From the NCBI GenBank assembly GCA_022784465.1, contig JALFUR010000008.1:1-64000 (forward strand): a stretch of 64,000 nt of DNA. Direction: 5' to 3'. Shown piece after piece: positions 45,731 through 56,300 of the stretch. The notes under the pieces are model-generated. The model saw only the letters and a program-made list of their open reading frames with translations, had not been told where the DNA came from and did no database searches. The stretch's first letter is position 1. Every line of letters begins with the position of its first letter. The position numbers and the translations under genes are program-made. Origin of the DNA: Christensenella sp. Lineage in GTDB: Bacteria; Bacillota; Clostridia; Christensenellales; UBA3700.

Positions 45731-46850
45731 ATTTTTCTTTTATTCCTTGAGCACATGCTAGGCCCATTGCTAAAGCTGCAGATAGATTGTACCCACCGCA
45801 TTCTCCATCTACATCTAATACCTCACCTATAGCATATAATCCCTTTTGTTTGTTTGATTCAAAACTAATTGAATTAAACTCGTCAGTATTTAATCCTCCG
45901 GCTGTTACTTGCGCTTGATTTATTCCCTGTAAGCCTTTTACTTCAACTCTATAGTTTTTCAAATCATGAGCTAAATCTTTAGAGCTTTTAAATAAAGATA
46001 ATATAGATTTATGAACAATTCCTAAATCCCCATGTTCGTTAATAAACCCTCTTAATGTTTCTTCTTCCATGCCTGGCACGAAATCAATTGTAATGTATGA
46101 ATTTATATATTCGCCCTTAACTATAGAACGCGAAATAAATGTAGATAACTGAAAAGATATAATCCCACTAATACAATTATCTTTAAACAACATTTCCCCA
46201 TTATTTGTATATACCTTCTTATTATTTATATACAAATCAGCCTTCACCTTGCTTCTAACGCCACTACAGCCTTTTATTTCGCTTGTTTTTATTGGAACAA
46301 GTGTTTGAACGAGATTTTTACATTTGTGCCCATAAGGCTCAAATAAAGCGTGAGAGTTTATACCAAATGTAGCATTGCTACCTGTTGCCAAAACAATATT
46401 GTCAGCAAGAAAATCACCTAACGTAGTTTGAACCTTAAATGGATTTTTTTCGATGATGCTTTTCACTTTGCATGAAGTAATTATCTCAACACCTTCTTTT
46501 TTTAAATTGTTTAATAAAACGTTTAAAACCGTGTTTGCAGATTCAGAATATGGGTATTCTCTACCTTCTGAATCTATTCTTAAAAGTAAACCTAATTCAT
46601 TTAGATATTGTTCAAGTTTATCTATTGAGTAAGCGCTTAAAGTATTTTTTAAAAAATCGCTATTATATTTATCTATACTTAAATTTTTGTTTAAAATATT
46701 ACATTTTCCATTTCCGCTTACTAATATTTTTTTTCCAATTCTATCATTAGCTTCTACAAGCAAGACATCTATACCTGCTTTTTTTAGTTCTAAAGCACAT
46801 ATAATACCGCCTAATCCCGCTCCAATAACAATTACTTCATATTTTTTCAT
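45711..46850 (-). CDS. NAD(P)/FAD-dependent oxidoreductase, HI0933/BaiN-like
   Basis: 379 residues. FAD site GAGLGG (10-15; family members usually have GAGPAG), IGKKILVSGNGKCN at about 39-52, and the family C-terminus GEVLDVDGECGGYN. Members are flavoproteins of mostly unknown substrate, one being the bile-acid-pathway reductase BaiN. First gene of the pair with the COG2509 protein. No Shine-Dalgarno: an extended -10 (TGGTATACT) ends 6 nt before the ATG. Confidence 0.87.
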   Translation of the reverse strand: MKKYEVIVIGAGLGGIICALELKKAGIDVLLVEANDRIGKKILVSGNGKCNILNKNLSIDKYNSDFLKNTLSAYSIDKLEQYLNELGLLLRIDSEGREYPYSESANTVLNVLLNNLKKEGVEIITSCKVKSIIEKNPFKVQTTLGDFLADNIVLATGSNATFGINSHALFEPYGHKCKNLVQTLVPIKTSEIKGCSGVRSKVKADLYINNKKVYTNNGEMLFKDNCISGIISFQLSTFISRSIVKGEYINSYITIDFVPGMEEETLRGFINEHGDLGIVHKSILSLFKSSKDLAHDLKNYRVEVKGLQGINQAQVTAGGLNTDEFNSISFESNKQKGLYAIGEVLDVDGECGGYNLSAALAMGLACAQGIKEKYENKNI

Positions 46851-46856
46851 GATTCA

Positions 46857-46885
46857 AGTATACCATTATGTTTAATATTTTTAAA
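46857..46885 (-). promoter_or_regulatory. Promoter of the flavoprotein pair, predicted leaderless
   Basis: On the minus strand, -35 TTTAAA (46885-46880), 17 nt spacer, -10 TATACT (46862-46857) with the TGG extension at 46865-46863. There are 6 nt to the ATG (first base at 46850). Confidence 0.6.
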
Positions 46886-46912
46886 TCGTTTATATTGACT
46901 CTTTTTTTAACT

Positions 46913-46948
46913 AAAATAGGCACTAAGACTAATCTTAATGCCCATTTT
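46913..46948 (-). terminator. Stem-loop after the surface-protein operon, probable terminator
   Basis: Stacked stems AAAAT/ATTTT, GGCA/TGCC and TAAGA/TCTTA around CTAA. On the minus strand the stem is followed by only a short T run, so strength is uncertain. Confidence 0.5.
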
Positions 46949-46966
46949 GATTATTTTTATTTTAAA

Positions 46967-47500
46967 CTATGCAACTGTAACAATAATTGTTGTATCGTAT
47001 GTAGTTACATCATCAACTAAGGTGTAATTAATTTCTAAATACTTAAATGTTTTTGCTGTTGAATCGATAGCCATAATAATTTGAGCATTTTCAATTTGCG
47101 ATTCAATTCCAAATAAAGCATTTACATCTTTAATTCCTGCCCTTAATTCTGCTTGAGATTGCAATGTGTTTTCTGTAATGACAATATCACTTAAATTGTC
47201 TTCAGAATATTGCATATTTGTTACCTCAGTAGCAAAACTACCATCAAATTTAAATCCCTCATATTTAGTTGTTTCTTTTCCGTTTGAATATGTATATATA
47301 ACTTCTCCATCATTAGAAACATTTATTGAAACATTTGTTGATGTTGCTGCTGATGTTGCATTAAAGAAGTCTTTAGCTGTAAATCCTAAAGGAATTTTTC
47401 CTTCTCCTTGATCTTCTTCTTTATCTTTACATCCAACCAAAGTTCCTACAAGAGCAACCATTAATACTATCAATAAAATTAAAATTGTATTCTTTTTCAT
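46967..47500 (-). CDS. Small lipoprotein of the surface operon
   Basis: 177 residues. Signal peptide with lipobox LVGC and modified Cys24, then an acidic linker and a compact beta-rich domain that alternates Thr/Val strands. No named family recognised. AGGAGG is upstream and the gene begins 11 nt after the stop of the first giant protein gene, so it is the last cistron of that operon. It could anchor or help fold the giant proteins, by position only. Confidence 0.75.
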   Translation of the reverse strand: MKKNTILILLIVLMVALVGTLVGCKDKEEDQGEGKIPLGFTAKDFFNATSAATSTNVSINVSNDGEVIYTYSNGKETTKYEGFKFDGSFATEVTNMQYSEDNLSDIVITENTLQSQAELRAGIKDVNALFGIESQIENAQIIMAIDSTAKTFKYLEINYTLVDDVTTYDTTIIVTVA

Positions 47501-47511
47501 TTTTCTTCCTC

Positions 47512-50500
47512 CTATAGGTTTTCCTTCTTTTTCTTTAATGCTATTAAGCCTACAACTAATAATCCAGCTAAAGAAGCTGATGCTGCTGTTGTTGCAAGAG
47601 TATAAGGTCTATTTGTAACCTTTCCTGCAATTGTTTTTGCTGCAACAATAGCATTTGATGCACTCTTTAACAATTTCTCATAGTTTTTATCTGCTTTTGC
47701 TTTCTTTGTAGCATTAACTATAGCTTTATCTTCTTCAGATACTTTTTCGTAATTTTCTAACATTTCCTTGTATGTTTCAATATCTTTAAATGTTAATTTA
47801 TTAGATAATACATCAAGTACTTTATTAATTTCATTAGGATCGTATGTTAATGTAAACGCAATTCTAATTACTTCTGATTCTAAGTGTGTCTCTGATTCTA
47901 ATAACTTAATATAGATTTCTTTTCTCAATGAAGAATTGCTTGTAATTGTAAAATCAAGTTTGTCTGAATCTATAAATGTTACTCCATCTGAACTTACTTG
48001 AATAGTTTCGCCTGCTGCTTTACCAGCAACTCTTACATTATTGTAGTTAATAACTAAATCTTTTACGGTTAGATAGTCGCTTGCAATGTGAGCTTTTGTA
48101 ATTGTAAATGTCAAATCAACGCTTCCAGCTGAGTAGTTTCCTTCTCCTCCAGTAACAGTGACTGTATATTCACCAATTTCAATTATCTCTGAAACTTCCT
48201 CTCCTAAAGAATTCTTAACTACAAATGTGCATCCTGTTCCTGTTGTATTTAATGCAATCTCATCAATTAAATTTCCGCCTGTATATTCTGCAGAAGATTT
48301 AACTAATGTCATTGTAGAAATATCTTTTTCTTCAATTGTTAAATCACCATTTGCAACAACAGTTAAAATATATTGATCACTATCTTCACCTATTAACTTA
48401 GCTGTTACAACAGAACTATATAAACCACAATCTTGTCTCATTGTTTCAGGATCTAGAGTTTCAAAACTTAATTGAACATCATCCCCTTCAACAATTTCCA
48501 AAGAACCCTCTTCATAAGTGAATCCTGTTCCAGTTGGAGCTAATGTAGTATCACCAAAGCCCATTGTAAAGCTTGAAATATTAACTTTTAATTCTCTTTG
48601 AACAATTTCAAATTCTAGCGAAACTTCCTTTGTTGTTGTATATGTATAATTTTGATCATCTACATTCATAACAATTACATAGTATTTTCCAACATTAATT
48701 GGCTTAATAGAATCATCATAATTGTATCTAACAACAGCAGTAGGTTCATCTCCGTTCTTTGTGTTATCAAAGTAAACTTTTACTGACTTTTCTGTTCCAT
48801 CATAAACTAGATTTTCATTTGCTTCAACTCTGTTTAAAGTTAATCTAACTTTTGTCAAAGTAATAGCACCATTAACAGTAACAGTGTAGTTGTTCTTCTT
48901 TTCTCCTTCTAATGTAGCAGTAATTACATAAGTACCTACATTTGCTGTAGCAGCAAATCCATCTGATGCATAAACTGGGTATACATCATCAGGAATACCA
49001 TCTTTAACATAAATTTGATTTCCTGTTGGTCTAGCTGTAATTACAGAAGTATCAAACTCTGCGCCATATTCTTTTGTGAATGAACCAATATTATAAGTCA
49101 AAGCTTTTGGCTCTACAGTAAATTTAGCAGAAGAATCTACAACAAAGTTATAGTTGTCAGCGCTTGTACCAGTACAATTAGAGAATATTTCATATTCACC
49201 TACATTAGCATCTTCTGCAGCTCCAAGTGATGTAAATTGAATATATACATCATCTCCTTCTATCAAGCTATCTGTACTTAACAATGTATATCCAATAGTA
49301 CCATCAAAAACTTCACCATAAACTTTAGAAGTAGGATTTGCTTGAACTTGTACATTTAACTTATTAATTGTAAATAAGTAATATGGCTTATATGTATCAA
49401 TAACATTAACACAAGAAGAATCCATAATAATCTCATAGTTGTCCAAGTTTATGTTATTGTCTGCAACAACTATATAATTTCCTGCGTTTTGTGGTTTTTC
49501 AACAGGTCTATAGATTTTTGAATTAAATTCAAGTTTATCTTCTTCAGTATAAGTATCATCTTCAACATAGTACTTATACTTAATACCCATATCTCTTAAG
49601 TTTACATCAGCAATCTTTAATCCTGTTACTGTAGCAAATGTTGAATATTCTTTTGTTAAATCAGTAGCTGAATAATCTACAGAATCAATTAAAGCACTTG
49701 TATCCATAGAGATAGTAACTTGTAGACCAGTAACCTCATATAACATATATTCTGTAATAGCATTGTAGTTAATATATGCATCAGTATTAAATTCAATTTT
49801 TACTACATAAATACCTTTTTTAACAACGCTTGTAGAACTTGTTGAAGTATCTGCCACATATTTTCCATCTACGAGTGTAGCTGGATAATATATAAATGAA
49901 CCGAAGATTTCTTCATATACGCCTCTGTCTAAGTTTGTGCATACACCCATCATGATACAAGGAACACCATTATATCCCTTATATGTTTCTGATTCAAAGT
50001 ATACTTCCTTATCTACGCCGTCGATAGTAATAGTCTTCTTTGGATATAGAGATGGATCTGCACTATAAATCACATCATATTTTTCATATTTAACGCCCTT
50101 TGAGTTTAGATATGATCCGTTAGAATATTCTCTACACATCTTAACGTTTGCATAGCCGATATCTATATATCTAGTAATCTTACTTACTTGTCCATATTCA
50201 TCATTTTGGATAGAAATTACAGCATTCTCTCCTTCTAATACCTCACCTTCTGTACTTGAGATTCCAGATACATTTGGTAATAAGTAATTTCCAGCAACAG
50301 AACCATCTGCAAGTGCAATGCTTACTGAATATCTTCCTACTGAAATATAATCATTACCAGCTGTATATACGAAGTTTATGGCAGTTGCATCATATACGTT
50401 TGAAATAACAATATTAGCATTTGATGCTGTTAATTCATCACCATAGCCCTCTGTTCTATTTAGCACTTCACCTGTTGAGTTTATTACAACATATGTTGCC

Positions 50501-53298
50501 TTGTTTTCATATGCTGTATATTCTAATGCGTTTAGATTTGAGAAATTAATATTGATTACTCTTGGAGCAACAGTAATAGAATATTCTTTTACTAACGAGT
50601 TATCTAATGTATAGTTTGTATTACTAAAGTCAGATATTACTATCTTGTATTCTCCAGCATCCAAAATATTAGAAATTTCTACGAAATTCTTCGTATAGTA
50701 ATACTCAAGTGTTGGATCTTCTGTCCAATCATCGCCTCTTGTTCCTACTAAAGAATATGTGCCATCAGCATTTTGCGCATAATATGTTGTTCCGTTTAAC
50801 AATCTATTAGAAGCAACTTTTACATATTTAACTTTATAATAAGTCATTACCGAAGAACCAATATCTGATCCTAACAATCCACTAACATATTTATAGTTGA
50901 AATTAGCATTTTTTCCAAAATATGTAAAATCTACAGGAGATGTATAAGATGTGCCATCTACGCTGTTTGTTATTGTCTCCCAAGCTGCATTAATTGGTGC
51001 TTTATTGATTGTATAAGTATAATATGGCATCCATTTTAATGCTTCTGCATCGTAATATTCATTGTCCACTCTATACGCAACTAATCTTGTACTTTCTGAC
51101 ATGAAATCATATTTTTCTTCATATCCAGATGTTGCTCTATTGTATACAGATAGTTCATATGTTCCAGCATCTTTTATAATATTAAATCCATATTCTGTGA
51201 ATGAACCTTGTTTATATACCGTCCAAATGTTGCTATCTACATAAGAAGTTCTAGACGCACCTACAGAAATTGTAGAATCAGAACCTGGATAATTAAACTT
51301 GGTCTCAACTCCATTTTTTAATGTATACAAATATACTGTTGGAGTAGAAATGCCCGTATTTGTATCATATGTTTTGTTACCTAAATCATAGGTTTTTCCG
51401 CCACCTTCTAATTTGTATTTAACTGCATATCCATATGAACCATCAAGTTGAACATTTAAACCTGTTGTTCCTCTTGGAATGACATCTGTAACAGATACTT
51501 TTGCATAATTTGTTATAGCATCAGACATATTTGATGCCATTTCATAATAATTTCTATTTACTTCGGAAATCGAACCAGACTCATCATATAAGTGAATATT
51601 CCAAGTAAACATTCCAGCATCATCTACATAATAATCTGACTTTGTTACATCAAAATCAATCTTTATATTTGCTGCAGTATCATAACCATTAAATGCTAAA
51701 GTAAATACTCCAACTTGTGCATTATCAAAAGTTAAAGTAGATGAATTAAATACTCCGGCTGTTGGAACAACATTTCCATCATCATCCACAATTCCCATCT
51801 TTAGATAGTTTGGAGATGGTGTTGTATCGCTAATTCCAACAGGAGAAACTCTAGTTGCATCACTTTTCGCACTTGTTGAACCACCCTGAGCTGCAAAGAT
51901 AGCATCACGCATAATAGGTGTTGTAGTTTGCAATGTAGCCAAATCAAAAGTGTAATAAATATTTTTAATTGTATCTCCACTTGATGCTCCGGCAATACAG
52001 CCTCCAATAAAATGATTTTCTGCTTTAGCGCCACTACCATCATCTGTAGTTAACGCAAATGGTAGTTGAACTTTATTAAATTTCCCAACATAATATGCAG
52101 CAACACCCGTCCAACTACATATAACGCCATCTATAGTACCATTAGCACATGAGGATACTTTTGTATTAGATTCATTTGTATGTCCTGGTGTATAAGCAGG
52201 AGCAGAACAACTTAAATTACTTCCACATATAATGCCTGAAAATCCTACTCTGTTTTTTCCAGATTCAATAGTTGGTTCTCTTTCCCATGCATATACAATT
52301 CCTTGACCTGCTGCAGTAGCATTTGTTATTTTTGATGCATTTGTAAGACACCCAATCATTCCGCCAACGAAGGTTCTTGGGTATCCTCTTTGAATCGCCG
52401 CAGAAGATTTTCTACCTTGAGTTACAGCAGATAAATAGTTCCCTTTTGTTATTTCAATATAACTATTTTTAATATTAGATTGATGAATAACTCCAGCATA
52501 TCCACCTAAACATGTGGTTGCAAAACCTTCTACATCATTCTCCTCTGTTTGCGAATAATGATATACTCGTCCGTTCACAACAAGCGACGTATTATTAAAA
52601 TCTGAATAAACGATATATCCTGAAATTATTCCTATTGACCAGCCTCTAGGAGACTTGCCATTCCAATAGAAGGAGCCATTATATTGAATTTTAATATTTT
52701 CCCATTTGCAATTGACCATTGTTCCAGCAAAATATCCCATTTGTCTTGGCATTTTATTGCTGAAATTTTGAGTCGTCCAACCAAAAGGAGAGCCTGATTC
52801 GTTTTCCTTATCATTGCTACCAAAGTTAAAATATGCATTTAAATCATTTTCGCCATATGCAAATGTTCCATTTGTTCCACCCAAATTATAATGACCAACA
52901 AAAGCATCATTTGGAACGCCCGTTTTATCTGTAAGTTCTATTTCAAATCCACATCCATCTAGATTATGATATTTAACAATTGAGCCATTCATGGTTCTAG
53001 ATGTTGAAAAACTTTTTGTTAAATATCCATATACTTGAGAAGATTCTGTTCCTGATGTTGATAAAAACGTATTTAATGACGCCTCGTCTGAAATTGGTAT
53101 TGAACCAGATATAGAGGCATAAGGTGATACATATCCATCTTCAACAACGCCATTTGCTCTTATAAGTGTATCTGCAGATACTTCTGTCTTTTGGCTGTTT
53201 TCAAAAACGCCTGCAAGTACACATATCATTGAGGCAATAACAACAACTGCCACAATGCTTAATATTATTGATTTAATTTTATTTTTTGTATTAGTCAT
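47512..53298 (-). CDS. Giant secreted repeat protein with MBG/YDG-type domains and C-terminal membrane anchor
   Basis: 1928 residues. Signal/membrane helix near 8-32, then a GLUG-like beta region with GG(M)IG turns (about 280-450), then many MBG/YDG-type beta-sandwich repeats (e.g. 'SKVYGEVFDGTI', 'TKEYGAEFDTSV', 'LVYDGTEKSVKV'). Near the C-terminus is a helical Lys/Glu-rich stretch, then a membrane helix and KKKKENL. No LPXTG sortase site: the protein is probably held by its C-terminal helix. One 'GTTYYAQNADGTYSLV' segment resembles the GTYY repeat of the first gene. AAGGAGG is 8 nt upstream. Function unknown; adhesin-like is inferred. Confidence 0.85.
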   Translation of the reverse strand: MTNTKNKIKSIILSIVAVVVIASMICVLAGVFENSQKTEVSADTLIRANGVVEDGYVSPYASISGSIPISDEASLNTFLSTSGTESSQVYGYLTKSFSTSRTMNGSIVKYHNLDGCGFEIELTDKTGVPNDAFVGHYNLGGTNGTFAYGENDLNAYFNFGSNDKENESGSPFGWTTQNFSNKMPRQMGYFAGTMVNCKWENIKIQYNGSFYWNGKSPRGWSIGIISGYIVYSDFNNTSLVVNGRVYHYSQTEENDVEGFATTCLGGYAGVIHQSNIKNSYIEITKGNYLSAVTQGRKSSAAIQRGYPRTFVGGMIGCLTNASKITNATAAGQGIVYAWEREPTIESGKNRVGFSGIICGSNLSCSAPAYTPGHTNESNTKVSSCANGTIDGVICSWTGVAAYYVGKFNKVQLPFALTTDDGSGAKAENHFIGGCIAGASSGDTIKNIYYTFDLATLQTTTPIMRDAIFAAQGGSTSAKSDATRVSPVGISDTTPSPNYLKMGIVDDDGNVVPTAGVFNSSTLTFDNAQVGVFTLAFNGYDTAANIKIDFDVTKSDYYVDDAGMFTWNIHLYDESGSISEVNRNYYEMASNMSDAITNYAKVSVTDVIPRGTTGLNVQLDGSYGYAVKYKLEGGGKTYDLGNKTYDTNTGISTPTVYLYTLKNGVETKFNYPGSDSTISVGASRTSYVDSNIWTVYKQGSFTEYGFNIIKDAGTYELSVYNRATSGYEEKYDFMSESTRLVAYRVDNEYYDAEALKWMPYYTYTINKAPINAAWETITNSVDGTSYTSPVDFTYFGKNANFNYKYVSGLLGSDIGSSVMTYYKVKYVKVASNRLLNGTTYYAQNADGTYSLVGTRGDDWTEDPTLEYYYTKNFVEISNILDAGEYKIVISDFSNTNYTLDNSLVKEYSITVAPRVININFSNLNALEYTAYENKATYVVINSTGEVLNRTEGYGDELTASNANIVISNVYDATAINFVYTAGNDYISVGRYSVSIALADGSVAGNYLLPNVSGISSTEGEVLEGENAVISIQNDEYGQVSKITRYIDIGYANVKMCREYSNGSYLNSKGVKYEKYDVIYSADPSLYPKKTITIDGVDKEVYFESETYKGYNGVPCIMMGVCTNLDRGVYEEIFGSFIYYPATLVDGKYVADTSTSSTSVVKKGIYVVKIEFNTDAYINYNAITEYMLYEVTGLQVTISMDTSALIDSVDYSATDLTKEYSTFATVTGLKIADVNLRDMGIKYKYYVEDDTYTEEDKLEFNSKIYRPVEKPQNAGNYIVVADNNINLDNYEIIMDSSCVNVIDTYKPYYLFTINKLNVQVQANPTSKVYGEVFDGTIGYTLLSTDSLIEGDDVYIQFTSLGAAEDANVGEYEIFSNCTGTSADNYNFVVDSSAKFTVEPKALTYNIGSFTKEYGAEFDTSVITARPTGNQIYVKDGIPDDVYPVYASDGFAATANVGTYVITATLEGEKKNNYTVTVNGAITLTKVRLTLNRVEANENLVYDGTEKSVKVYFDNTKNGDEPTAVVRYNYDDSIKPINVGKYYVIVMNVDDQNYTYTTTKEVSLEFEIVQRELKVNISSFTMGFGDTTLAPTGTGFTYEEGSLEIVEGDDVQLSFETLDPETMRQDCGLYSSVVTAKLIGEDSDQYILTVVANGDLTIEEKDISTMTLVKSSAEYTGGNLIDEIALNTTGTGCTFVVKNSLGEEVSEIIEIGEYTVTVTGGEGNYSAGSVDLTFTITKAHIASDYLTVKDLVINYNNVRVAGKAAGETIQVSSDGVTFIDSDKLDFTITSNSSLRKEIYIKLLESETHLESEVIRIAFTLTYDPNEINKVLDVLSNKLTFKDIETYKEMLENYEKVSEEDKAIVNATKKAKADKNYEKLLKSASNAIVAAKTIAGKVTNRPYTLATTAASASLAGLLVVGLIALKKKKENL

Positions 53299-53315
53299 TT
53301 TTATTTACCTCCTTT

Positions 53316-56300
53316 TTAGAATGTTGCCCTATCTTTGCTCGACGTTTTCTTAACTTGCCTTGTTTGCTGAACAGATTTAACTTTACTTTTTTTCTTTTTC
53401 TTCTTGTTACTTGCAGAAGCTGCAATTGCAACAATTATTATTACCACGACAACACCAACTCCTATTCCTATATACAAGATGTTATCCATGATAATATCCA
53501 TTATACTTGGCGTTTCTGTCGTGCCTTCTGTATCTCCAGGCTTAGTGATTGCTCCTGTACCCTCTGTTACAACAAGAGTGTTATTGATTACTTGAGATGT
53601 TTCATAGTTGCCATCGTTAAATACGATTACTATTCTATATTCTCCTGCTGGCAAACATCCATTTTTATCTAATTCAATCTTCTTGCCTGTTGCTTTGTCA
53701 TAATATTCAAATTGACACATATCTTTAGTTTCAAAAACATTTATAAATGTTCCACCTAAAGCACTTATGTTAGTTGATGAAGTAATTTGATTAAAGTAAG
53801 CTTGAAGTGTATCTAATTGAACTTCAACTGCTTTCTTTGAAATCTTCCATGAAGTCTTTATTGTCATGTCTGCATAATCATCACTTGTAAAAGTAATGTA
53901 TCCTTCATATTCGCCTGCATCTACAGGAAGAGCATTGTCATCATAACTTACTGTTACTTTAGTTCCTTTATAATATACATATTGAATAACTTTTTGATCT
54001 TCATAGCCAGGAACATATTCAACTATCATCTTGCCTGTTGCAGGATCTGTATCAAAACCTGTAAACTCTGCTGGATGGAAATTACCATCGTATACAATAA
54101 CTTCCTGTTGCATTACCGGTTTAATACCACCTGACATCGCTGTTTTATCAATTATTAATTTTGCAGAATATATTGTTGTTGCATAATTTTCTAATGATAG
54201 AACTGCATCAATTGTATAAGTACCAACTTTATTAAACTTAAATGGTTCGAAAGCTGCATCAGAATAGTCTCTTTCTTCTGATTGATATCTATAAACAAGT
54301 CTTGCGCCCTTGTCTAAATATGCTTTTAACGCACTTCCTTCAGAATCATCGATAAATAAATCATAATATGTTTCTTCACCTTCGAAATTAACCTTTTTAT
54401 CATTAAATTCAATGCCTTCAAAAGAAGCTTGTGTAATTGTTAATGTAACAACTTTTGATACGCTCTTGTAATTTAAATCACCCGTAAACACAACTCTAAA
54501 TCTGTATGAGCCAGTATTGATTTGTGTTCCTGGATGCTCTAAATCGATTGTTACATAAGTTCTTGTTTCATTATCCCAATATTGAAGAAGGAATACACCT
54601 GATTCCATTAATGGTATTTCAGCAACAGTAGAACCTGTCAAATCATAATATATGCCATTTATGATAACTGTTGATTTGTATTCTTTTGATTCTACATGAA
54701 TATTTCCTAATAATACGTCATAAATATGTTTTTCACCATCGTATTTGATAGAAATATCATCAGCGCTGATTGTTGTTTCAGCTTGTGTAATATTCAAGTA
54801 AGTATCGCCATATTTTTTATCATAGAAATAACTATTTCCACCAAAAGAAATGTCTACTAAATATCTTCCAACGTCAGATACACTGCTTAAAGGATTTTCT
54901 AAATCTACAATATCATTTACAACCTTGTAATAAATAATATCAAAGTCTTCAAGTGTGTAAACATTATCTGCATATTTTCCTAATGTAACAATGTCATAAG
55001 GAATTACATTTTTATTAGCAAATTGTTTAGTTTGTTCTGTTAAATCTAACTCTAAGAATACTTTTGTAATAGTAAAGCTAATTATAGAACCAGTATTATA
55101 AACAGCATAGTTAGAATCACTAATTGTTAGTTTTGCAAAATATTCACCAGTTTCAATTACGCCACCTGTTGTGCTTATGTCAATTGGTGTACCTGTGCAG
55201 CTGCTATCTTTATAGTAAGTTACAACGACATTTTGCTTAACGCCAAATGCATCTAAATAATAACCTGTTAACACATGAGGTAATCCGTTAAATGAAATCT
55301 TTGTTGTATAATCTGCATTGCCATCAATTTGTGTTTTGACGCTTACATCTTTCTTGACAATGTTTAATTCCATGCTTGTTAGATTTAGTATATAACTGCC
55401 TGTATCTATTGCAAACTCGCCTTGAACAGTATATTTGCCAACAGAAGGATGAGCTGTAATCTCGCCTTTTTCGTTATATGTTTGTTTAGCATTTGTTATT
55501 AGATTTAATTCAACATCCTCATCTGCTACACCCTTAATTGTTATAGAAGTAGGGATAATTTCTCCATAGATATATTCTGATTTTAATTGATCTGAATAAT
55601 CTGCCAAATTTACATTTAGTGTGGCCTTATTGATTTTCGTAGCACCTTCATAATATGAATCGCAATTCTCTAAAGATAAATAATCAACATAAATTGTTCC
55701 ATCCGTAAAGAATACACGATATTTATTTAGAGAATCTCCTACGCTATCTACATATAATCTTAATGTTCTATCCCCAGCAGCCATTGAATCATAAATTGCT
55801 CTAACTGTTAAATTTGTTTCAATAATTTTTGGAGCTTCAAATGCATATGTCTCAGAATATACTATTGAAGTCTTATCCATATCTAATCCATCTTCTTTGT
55901 ATACTTTTACTGTTAGACCTAAATCAATTGTATCTTTAGCGTCATAAGTCTTTGTAAATAAATCTCTAAATACCAAAGAAGATAATGCCTGACCATTATA
56001 GAACAAATTATCTAATGTTATTCCAATATAAGCTATAACAATTTTTACAGACCAGTTTTTGGCTTCTTCTACATCGTCTGCACCATTTAAAACATATCCA
56101 TCACCATTTGCATAATATGTTTCATAAACGCCTTGTTCGCTTACCAATCTCATTTTTAAGAATGAGTTATCTATATCGAAATCTAACACGAATTGATTTG
56201 GAATATTAGCTTTTAATTCGGCATCATATCTAATCCAAATTTCTTGGCCGTTCTCGTCCAATTCATAAGAATATTCAAGATATGCACCAGAAGCACCGAA

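Noticed and set aside
53355..53672. Plus-strand frames opposite the giant surface genes (also 48158, 51062, 59880, 61485)
   Set aside because: Low-complexity mirrors of Thr/Tyr/Lys-rich coding DNA; no promoter, ribosome site or family.
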